From Psychrobacillus sp042944905 (GTDB lineage Bacteria; Bacillota; Bacilli; Bacillales_A; Planococcaceae): a stretch of DNA of 64,000 bases. Numbering within the stretch: position 1 is the stretch's first letter; every line of letters starts with the position of its first letter. A program made the translations under genes and the position numbers. The DNA is taken from positions 62,001 to 126,000 of the forward strand of contig NZ_CP168496.1 of the NCBI RefSeq assembly GCF_042944905.1. Reading direction: 5' to 3'. Under the pieces are notes generated by a model. The model worked only from the letters and a program-made list of their open reading frames with translations, was not told where the DNA came from and ran no database searches. Positions 7,668-13,312 of this stretch are shown in pieces.

Positions 7668-8099
7668 ATGTCAATTGAAGTAGGCAGCAAGGTAGAAGGT
7701 AAAGTAACAGGAATCACAAACTTCGGAGCATTCGTCGAGCTACCAGGAGGCTCAACAGGTCTGGTTCACATTAGCGAAGTTGCGGATAATTATGTGAAAG
7801 ATATTAATGAGCATTTGAAGGTTGGAGATGTTGTTGAAGTTAAGGTGATGAATGTTGAAGCGGATGGCAAAATCGGATTATCTATTCGTAAAGCAAAGCC
7901 TCAAGCGGAAAGACCAGAGAGACCAGAACGTCCTCAGCGTCCACGTAACAACAATCGTTCAAATGATCGCGATCGTCCGATGAAAGAGAATTTTGAGCAA
8001 AAAATGACACGATTCTTAAAGGATAGTGAAGATCGTTTGTCTACGTTAAAGCGTGCAACAGAATCTAAGCGCGGTGGCAGAGGCGCTAAAAGAGGATAA
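7668..8099 (+). CDS. yabR: S1-domain RNA-binding protein YabR
   Basis: A cytosolic 143-residue protein with one S1/OB-fold domain (residues ~3-75; VGSKVEGKVTGITNFGAFVELP) followed by a charged, Arg/Pro-rich, low-complexity linker with repeated RPERPQRP-type triplets and a basic C-terminus. S1 proteins of the YabR/GSP13 type associate with RNA or ribosomes; the precise role is not established. A strong AAGGAGGAG ribosome site and a near-consensus promoter suggest high expression. The tail is slightly longer than in B. subtilis YabR (128 residues). Confidence 0.92.
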   Translation: MSIEVGSKVEGKVTGITNFGAFVELPGGSTGLVHISEVADNYVKDINEHLKVGDVVEVKVMNVEADGKIGLSIRKAKPQAERPERPERPQRPRNNNRSNDRDRPMKENFEQKMTRFLKDSEDRLSTLKRATESKRGGRGAKRG

Positions 8100-8149
8100 A
8101 TTGCTGTCTGTTTTATCGGTAGAAAAAATGTTTAATAGATGGAATTATT

Positions 8150-8180
8150 AAAAGCCCAACGTTTGTTGGGTTTTTTTTTA
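8150..8180 (+). terminator. Rho-independent terminator after yabR
   Basis: AGCCCAAC (8153-8160) pairs with GTTGGGTT (8165-8172), followed by nine T. Confidence 0.85.
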
Positions 8181-8250
8181 TTGTCTGAAGAAGGATGGAA
8201 TATTCAATGACAAGTGAATAGGATAGGGAAACAAGTAACTAAATAAGTTG

Positions 8251-8293
8251 GTCAATATACTTTGACGTTTGCTTTCTTTTAATATAGTATAAT
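8251..8293 (+). promoter_or_regulatory. Promoter region of the amino-acid ABC importer, with an inverted repeat over the -35
   Basis: TTGACG (8262-8267) and TATAAT (8288-8293) are 20 bp apart; TATAGT (8283-8288) gives 15 bp. Neither spacing is ideal. GTCAA (8251-8255) and TTGAC (8262-8266) form an inverted repeat overlapping the -35, a possible operator. Inferred only from pattern. Confidence 0.45.
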
Positions 8294-8328
8294 ACCTAGT
8301 AATTCTATAAGAATAAAGGGGGATAAAA

Positions 8329-9153
8329 ATGAAAAAAATTTATACTTTATTATTTGCTATTGTTGCTTCGGTTTTCATGCTTGCGGCATGCGGAAACTCA
8401 GATGAAAAAACATCTGATAAAAACAATGCAAGCGCGGACAAAGCTAATGGGGATCTATTAGCAAAAATTCAAGGAAAAGGTGAGTTATTAATTGGTACAG
8501 AAGGGACATATCCACCATTCTCATTCCATGACGATTCAGGGAAGTTAACAGGTTTTGACGTAGAACTAGCAGAAGAAGTGGCTTCACGTTTAGGCGTAAA
8601 ACCAAAATTTATGGAAACACAATGGGATGCTATTTTTGGAGGTCTTGATTCAAAGCGGTTCGATCTAATAGCGAACCAAGTAGGGATTCGTGAAGATCGA
8701 TTAGAAAAATATAATTTCTCGAAGCCATATATTTCATCGGCAGCTGTATTAGTAACAAATATGGATAACAACGACGTGAAAAGTTTTGAAGATATTAAAG
8801 GTTTACAAGCTGCTCAGACACTAACAAGTAACTTCGGAGATTTAGCAAAATCATATGGAGCAACGTTAGTAGGGGTAGAAGGTTTTAACCAAGCAATAGA
8901 GTTGATAAATTCAAAACGTGTAGATGTTACGATTAATGATAAATTATCAGTGTTAGATTTTAAAAAAAATAAGCCTGATGCAGCGGTAAAAATTGTTGCA
9001 GAAGCAGATGATGCTTCTCAAAGTGGTTTTATGTTCCGGAAAGGGAACGAAACTTTAGTCGAAGCAGTAAATAATGCGTTGAATGAAATAATTGAAGATG
9101 GTACGTACGAAAAAATTTCTCACAAATGGTTTGGCGAAAATGTTTTGGAATAG
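8329..9153 (+). CDS. Polar amino-acid ABC transporter, substrate-binding lipoprotein
   Basis: A type II periplasmic-binding-protein-fold lipoprotein (SBP_bac_3 family), 274 residues. It has a signal peptide with lipobox LAAC and lipidation at Cys21, a low-complexity linker (~22-45), then the binding domain with LLIGTEGTYPPFSFHD, GFDVELAEEVA and the hinge repeat. It binds an amino acid outside the membrane and delivers it to the permease and ATPase encoded immediately downstream. Glutamine, cystine or arginine are all possible; the sequence alone does not decide. A strong AAAGGGGG ribosome site precedes the ATG. This importer is not at this position in B. subtilis. Confidence 0.9.
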   Translation: MKKIYTLLFAIVASVFMLAACGNSDEKTSDKNNASADKANGDLLAKIQGKGELLIGTEGTYPPFSFHDDSGKLTGFDVELAEEVASRLGVKPKFMETQWDAIFGGLDSKRFDLIANQVGIREDRLEKYNFSKPYISSAAVLVTNMDNNDVKSFEDIKGLQAAQTLTSNFGDLAKSYGATLVGVEGFNQAIELINSKRVDVTINDKLSVLDFKKNKPDAAVKIVAEADDASQSGFMFRKGNETLVEAVNNALNEIIEDGTYEKISHKWFGENVLE

Positions 9154-9841
9154 TTTTGACATAGACCCTGACAAATTAGATCGTTATATAACAATAGCGA
9201 GATCCTCCCTTCATCCTTTGCTGGAGGGAGCTGTTGTCTATACGCTTCCGTTATCGCTTATTACCTTTGTACTCGGGTTAGCGATAGGTGTGTTGACAGC
9301 CCTTTCCCGAATTTCGAACGCAAAAACGCTTCAATGGATTGCTAGAGCTTATGTTTCTGCAATTCGTGGCACACCTTTACTCGTACAATTGTTTATTTTG
9401 TTTTATGGTCTGCCATCCATTGGAATTGTAATTGATCCGTTCCCTGCTGCTGTTTTAGGATTTTCGTTAAACGTTGGTGCGTATGCTTCTGAAGTGATTC
9501 GTGCTGCTATTTTGTCGATTCCAAAAGGTCAATGGGAAGCTGCACAAATGATAGGTATGAATTATGTACAAATGATGCGACGTGTTATTTTACCGCAGGC
9601 AACACGTGTATCCATTCCGCCATTATCAAACACTTTTATTAGCCTAGTTAAAGATACATCGCTTGCCTCTCTGATTTTAGTAACTGAAATGTTCAGACGA
9701 GCACAAGAAATTGCTGCGACAAACTATGAATTCCTTTTGCTATATGCTGAAGTTGCCATTCTGTATTGGATCATCTGCTTCCTCCTGTCTATTGTTCAAA
9801 GCAACTTAGAAAATCGATTTGATCGGTATGTATCGAAATGA
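9140..9841 (+). CDS. Polar amino-acid ABC transporter, permease
   Basis: A His/Glu/Gln/Arg-opine type membrane permease with about five membrane segments and the EAA loop (GQWEAAQMIGMNYVQMMRRVILPQA). ATG 9140 gives 233 residues, a normal length, and overlaps the binding-protein gene by 14 bp, suggesting coupling; an upstream in-frame TTG at 9092 would add 16 residues with no family match. The N-terminal FDIDPDKLDRYITIA lies before the first membrane helix. It works with the flanking lipoprotein and ATPase. Confidence 0.9.
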   Translation: MFWNSFDIDPDKLDRYITIARSSLHPLLEGAVVYTLPLSLITFVLGLAIGVLTALSRISNAKTLQWIARAYVSAIRGTPLLVQLFILFYGLPSIGIVIDPFPAAVLGFSLNVGAYASEVIRAAILSIPKGQWEAAQMIGMNYVQMMRRVILPQATRVSIPPLSNTFISLVKDTSLASLILVTEMFRRAQEIAATNYEFLLLYAEVAILYWIICFLLSIVQSNLENRFDRYVSK

Positions 9842-9860
9842 TGGAATGGAAGGGGAGTTT

Positions 9861-10598
9861 ATGATGATTCATATACAAGGATTGGTAAAACGTTTTAATC
9901 AGGTCGAAGTACTAAGAGGAATTGATTTATCCATTGAGAAAGGACAGGTAATCGTTGTCATCGGACCATCAGGATCTGGAAAGACAACATTATTACGCTG
10001 TTTAAATGTGTTGGAGGTACCATCTGAAGGGATTATTAGAATTGGTGATCAAGTGCTAGATTTTTCAAAACGAATGGCGAAAAAAGAAGTAGAAAGCTTC
10101 CGAAAAAAGTCTGCGATGGTCTTTCAGCACTATAATCTTTTCCCACATATGACAGTGCTACAAAATGTGATGGAAGGTCTAGTTACGGTAAAAAAGGAAG
10201 ATAAGGGAAAAGCCAGAGAAAAAGCTGCTATTCTTTTACAAAAGGTAGGACTCGCAGATAAGCTCGATTATTATCCAAACCAATTATCAGGCGGACAACA
10301 ACAACGTGTGGGTATTGCGCGAGCACTTGCACTTGAACCAGAGGTAATGCTGTTTGATGAGCCGACATCAGCGTTAGATCCTGAACTAGTAGGGGAAGTT
10401 CTTCAAGTAATGAAAGACTTAGCTGGAGAAGGCATTACCATGGTTGTAGTGACACATGAAATGCGTTTTGCGAATGATGTAGCCAATGAAGTGCTCTTTA
10501 TGGATCAAGGGCGAATTATTGAACGCAGCACACCGAGTGACATGTTCATGCATCCAAAAGAAGAACGTACTCGCCAGTTTTTAAACTTAATAAAATAA
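9861..10598 (+). CDS. Polar amino-acid ABC transporter, ATP-binding protein
   Basis: A cytosolic ATPase of the GlnQ/HisP type (COG1126), 245 residues. Walker A GPSGSGKT at 35-42, Q-loop in VFQHYNLFPHMT, signature LSGGQ at 142-146, Walker B VMLFDEPTSALDP, H-loop in VVTHEM. ATG 9861 (or 9864) follows AAGGGGAG (9849-9856); the frame extends upstream, but those codons overlap the permease end and have no ribosome site. Third gene of the importer operon and followed by a weak hairpin. Confidence 0.93.
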   Translation: MMIHIQGLVKRFNQVEVLRGIDLSIEKGQVIVVIGPSGSGKTTLLRCLNVLEVPSEGIIRIGDQVLDFSKRMAKKEVESFRKKSAMVFQHYNLFPHMTVLQNVMEGLVTVKKEDKGKAREKAAILLQKVGLADKLDYYPNQLSGGQQQRVGIARALALEPEVMLFDEPTSALDPELVGEVLQVMKDLAGEGITMVVVTHEMRFANDVANEVLFMDQGRIIERSTPSDMFMHPKEERTRQFLNLIK

Positions 10599-10604
10599 AT
10601 CGAA

Positions 10605-10636
10605 GCGTCCACAGAAAATTTGTGGGTGTTTTTTTG
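10605..10636 (+). terminator. Weak terminator after the amino-acid importer operon
   Basis: CCACA/TGTGG (10609-10613 with 10621-10625) plus wobble pairs, followed by a T run at 10629-10635. Confidence 0.5.
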
Positions 10637-10729
10637 CCGGAATAAATTGGTGAAAATGACTCGAAAAAGAAGGTAGATTGAAATCTCACCTCGAATTAAG
10701 TAAGAAATGAAAAAGGAGGAGTGATTCAA

Positions 10730-11179
10730 TTGAAAAAGGAAGAGATACTTGAACACCAACGGAACTACATAGCGTGGATAGAAACCTTGCAAGAGCTTTC
10801 GGAAGAACTAGCGACATCTCCGTACGCAGAAGGGAAATGGTCCCCAAATGAAATAGTTATGCACTTAGCAGAATGGGATAGGTTTACATTAGAAGAACGT
10901 CTCCCGCAAATGAAAGAAGGGGAAAAACTTGAAAGGTTTCCCGATTTCGAAGGCTTTAATGCAAAAGCAGCAGGCCGTGCTCAGGGGCTGGCATTTAAAG
11001 AAACCCTTAGGTACGCTAAGCAACAACGTCAAGCTATTATAGAGCAACTTCAGGAAATTGATGAAGTTGAATGGGACAAAGTATTCTTTATCGGTGAGCA
11101 CCAGTTATCGATTCGCAATTATTTCACCGATTTTATTGAACATGACAATCATCACAAAATGCAAATTTCAAATATCTAA
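10730..11179 (+). CDS. DinB/YfiT-like putative metalloenzyme
   Basis: A four-helix-bundle protein of the DinB superfamily, about 149 residues. Candidate metal ligands are the His in IVMHLAEWDRF and the two His in FIEHDNHHKMQI near the C-terminus, the usual three-His arrangement. Family members include thiol transferases (bacillithiol, mycothiol) and many proteins of unknown role. TTG 10730 is preferred because AAAGGAGGA ends 9 bp before it; the upstream GTG at 10721 abuts the ribosome site. Function beyond the fold is not predicted. Confidence 0.8.
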   Translation: MKKEEILEHQRNYIAWIETLQELSEELATSPYAEGKWSPNEIVMHLAEWDRFTLEERLPQMKEGEKLERFPDFEGFNAKAAGRAQGLAFKETLRYAKQQRQAIIEQLQEIDEVEWDKVFFIGEHQLSIRNYFTDFIEHDNHHKMQISNI

Positions 11180-11401
11180 AAGTTTGGTATGTTAGAAATC
11201 CAGTATCTCCGGTGTTTAAAGTTGACTCTCGTATTTAGGATATCCTATATAGGTAACTTCTTGGATTAAATTCAGCAGACTATTGGTTATTAGCTAGTCG
11301 GACTAAGCGCTCTAGCATTCGCTTTTAGCGGGTCTAAATCCTATTATTTATATGAAGCAAAAGATCTCCTATTTTAATCGGAGGCACTAAATTAAAAATA
11401 A

Positions 11402-11704
11402 GTAGTATCTATTGATAAAAATGCGCTGAGCGGACGAAATTGTAACTTCGTCCGCTTTTAAAAGAGTAGGAAGGAATTTATTCTCTCATTAACCAAACCT
11501 TACGCACCTTGTCTCTACCTATTTCAAGAGGGCGACGGACAAACATTCGCCACAAGATTACCGAAAAAAGAGTATCTGGAAGTGACGTGTCACTTCCAGA
11601 TACTCCATAAAAGTCTTCGTTAAGAGTGTAGTCAATGTTTCGTCCAAAGCACTCCGGAAATAGTAAAGACAGGTGCACTTAAAGGACGCTAGCGCTTTTC
11701 TTAT
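11402..11704. repeat. Diverged ~300-bp direct repeat, copy A
   Basis: Shares long near-identical blocks with copy B: GCGGACGAAATTG..CTTCGTCCGC hairpin, TTTTAAAAGAGTAGG, AAGAGGGCGACGGACAAAC, GCCACAAGATTACCG, TTTCGTCCAAAGCACTCCGG and TAAAGGAC.CTAGCG. The two copies are separated by about 180 bp. No transposase and no target-site duplication could be recognised. Could be a relic of a duplicated gene end, a MITE-like element or a structured RNA. Confidence 0.75.
11570..11605 (-). terminator. Perfect 17-bp hairpin within repeat copy A, terminator-like on the minus strand
   Basis: GAGTATCTGGAAGTGAC (11570-11586) and its exact complement (11589-11605) are separated by two bases. Read on the minus strand the stem is followed by six T (complement of 11564-11569). 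Copy B has no equivalent. Confidence 0.65.
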
Positions 11705-11767
11705 TGCACAGGATTGTCTAACGCTGTTTTGTGCCATCTCATATAAAGTTAACTATTTACATAGAGA

Positions 11768-11830
11768 AATGGTTGCTTTCAGTGTAGAATCTGTAGCTTT
11801 CACCTTACAGTTAGTCGCTCTATGACAGTT
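11768..11830. repeat. Weak 21-bp-period repeat, GGTTGCT sub-family, locus 2
   Basis: Three consecutive 21-bp units at 11768, 11789 and 11810, with cores AATGGTTGCT, ATCTGTAGCT and GTTAGTCGCT. Weaker than the other loci but with the same period, and the core resembles that at 62187-62270. Confidence 0.5.
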
Positions 11831-11884
11831 TTTAACTTTTTAGTTTTTGATAATACCAGTATTTCTGTGGAATTTGAGAAAAAT

Positions 11885-12164
11885 AGATAGCATCCATTGA
11901 TAAAAAGGCGCTGAGCGGACGAAATTGCATCTTCGTCCGCTTTTAAAAGAGTAGGTCAGCATCTTATCTCTCATTATCCAAATCAAATGCATCATGTCTC
12001 TACATATTCCAAGAGGGCGACGGACAAACACCCGCCACAAGATTACCGAAAAAAATGTTCACAATCCATAGCACTAACGGTAATAGTATAGCAATTGTTT
12101 CGTCCAAAGCACTCCGGAAATAGTAAAGACAAAATGCACTTAAAGGACACTAGCGTTTTTCTTA
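11885..12164. repeat. Diverged ~300-bp direct repeat, copy B
   Basis: Second copy of the element at 11402-11704, shorter by about 20 bp because it lacks the long hairpin. It ends within 2 bp of the stop codon of the nucleotidyltransferase pseudogene. Confidence 0.75.
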
Positions 12165-12165
12165 C

Positions 12166-12878
12166 TTATTTCCCTAATGAAAATCCATCGAATAAGCGAC
12201 CGCCATATGGCTCCAATACTTTGTCAGCGATTTTAATTATTTTATTTTTGTCGCCAGTTTTATAATAAAAATCGAAAGCTTCGACAAATTGTTCCGTAAA
12301 CTGCTCGTCATAATTTTTTAATGCACGTACAATCCATTTAGATGTACCAATCCATTTACGATTAGATCGTAAAACAAATTCACTTACTAGTTCAGCTAAT
12401 GTATGAGCGATAAAGATATCTTCCGCTCTACTTTTACTTCCAATAAAGTCTTCTAAAGCATCTGTGATAAAGTATCGTTTTATATTTATTGTGTCGATAG
12501 ACTATGCTTCCGGACCTTTAGCTATTAGTTGTCTGGCTTCTTTTTGGATTGGATCTAAGATGCCCTCGTCTTTCAAGACAATCCCTTCGGCAACCATTTT
12601 AGGTAAAGAAGGTCTAGCTCTTTTGCTATCACTTTCAAAGAAACTTTTGTATGACGTTAAATTATGGACAAAAAATTCAATTGGCCAACCACCTACTACT
12701 AATGATTCTCTGTAGCAAAAGGGAATATCTTGAATGAATACTACGATATCAAAACAGAAGTCTCTGTCGTTTCTCCTCGGACTGTACTTCCTGCTATAAG
12801 AGCACCTTGGCAGTTAGAAAAGTTTTGAGAAATGAATTGAGTAGCAGCTTCAAAAGGTTTTAGTCTATTTGTATTCAT
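12166..12878 (-). pseudogene. Broken nucleotidyltransferase-domain protein
   Basis: On the minus strand an ATG at 12878, preceded by AAAGGAGAA, opens a nucleotidyltransferase-fold protein with the GSTVRGE motif (pol-beta/KNT-type GSxxRGE). A frameshift near 12757-12765 interrupts the expected TSDLDIVVF metal-binding segment; the reading continues in another frame (FDIVVFIQDIPFCYRES..) to an in-frame TAG at 12502-12504, then on through FITDALEDFIGSKSRAED to a TAA at 12166-12168. Joined, the parts give about 236 residues of a KNT/aminoglycoside-nucleotidyltransferase-like family of unknown substrate. At least one frameshift and one nonsense mutation make it a pseudogene unless there is a sequencing error. 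Confidence 0.8.
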
Positions 12879-12904
12879 TGATGATTCTCCTTTATTTTTA
12901 ATAT

Positions 12905-12952
12905 TAAAAAAAGCAGATTCAAAAGATTTCACTTTTGAACCTGCTTTTTATT
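12905..12952 (-). terminator. Bidirectional terminator after tRNA-Glu
   Basis: On the minus strand GCAGGTTCAAAAG pairs with CTTTTGAATCTGC, followed by seven T. The plus strand also has a T-rich tail. It ends the tRNA-Met/tRNA-Glu transcript just before the pseudogene. Confidence 0.8.
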
Positions 12953-12955
12953 TGA

Positions 12956-13027
12956 TGACCCCTACGGGATTCGAACCCGTGTTACCGCCGTGAAAGGGCG
13001 GTGTCTTAACCGCTTGACCAAGGGGCC
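12956..13027 (-). tRNA. tRNA-Glu (TTC)
   Basis: The minus strand folds into a cloverleaf with acceptor GGCCCCT/AGGGGTC and anticodon loop CTTTCAC (anticodon TTC). The 3' CCA is not encoded. It lies with tRNA-Met upstream of spoIIE, as in the B. subtilis trnSL-Met/Glu pair. Confidence 0.95.
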
Positions 13028-13042
13028 ATATGCTAAAAAAAA

Positions 13043-13116
13043 TGGCGGCAGAGGGAGTCGAACCCACGACCTTTCGGGTATGAACCGAATGCTCTAGCCA
13101 GCTGAGCTACGCCGCC
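13043..13116 (-). tRNA. tRNA-Met (CAT), elongator type
   Basis: Cloverleaf on the minus strand with acceptor GGCGGCG/TGCCGCC and anticodon loop TTCATAC (CAT). The first base pair is closed (G-C), consistent with elongator rather than initiator tRNA. CCA is not encoded. It is first in the two-tRNA transcript. Confidence 0.93.
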
Positions 13117-13136
13117 GTTTTTAACGAACAAATTAA

Positions 13137-13165
13137 ATATTACAAGCGATTGGTCAAAGTGTCAA
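13137..13165 (-). promoter_or_regulatory. SigA promoter of the tRNA-Met/tRNA-Glu unit
   Basis: On the minus strand TTGACA (13160-13165), 17 bp, TAATAT (13137-13142); transcription would start about 15 bp before tRNA-Met. Confidence 0.85.
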
Positions 13166-13212
13166 TACTTCTATGAAAAAAAATTAAAATTTTTTCATTA
13201 ATTGACTAAAAG

Positions 13213-13279
13213 AGTCGAAAACTTTTTAAAAGCAAATGCCAGAAAGAGACATACTTTTTGTTCTATTTGTAGGTATACT
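13213..13279 (+). promoter_or_regulatory. Candidate spoIIE promoter region
   Basis: TATACT at 13274-13279 is a plausible -10 with GAGACA (13246-13251) 22 bp upstream. Long spacing is typical of Spo0A-P-activated SigA promoters such as B. subtilis spoIIE. AGTCGAA at 13213-13219 matches six of seven bases of the 0A box (TGTCGAA). Suggestive only. Confidence 0.4.
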
Positions 13280-13312
13280 TCCATCAATAGCTGAATAGGA
13301 GGTATGTTACTT

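Larger units (their letters stand above)
11180..12165 (+). other. Long non-coding accessory stretch with a diverged direct repeat
   Basis: Nearly 1 kb without a convincing gene. It contains repeat copies A (11402-11704) and B (11885-12164), a perfect hairpin within copy A, and a weak 21-bp-period array (11768-11830). The open frames on the minus strand within the two copies are related to each other only because the DNA is repeated; neither has a good ribosome site. Confidence 0.6.

Noticed and set aside
11478..12040. Two related minus-strand frames (around 11478-11678 and 11840-12040) as a duplicated gene
   Set aside because: The similarity (FVRRPL..R) follows from the DNA repeat; there is no ribosome site and the reading frames are not conserved beyond the repeat blocks.
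11180..12165. Insertion sequence
   Set aside because: No transposase fragment, terminal inverted repeats or target-site duplication could be identified.
12166..12878. Functional aminoglycoside nucleotidyltransferase
   Set aside because: A frameshift in the metal-binding segment and an internal TAG break the frame.
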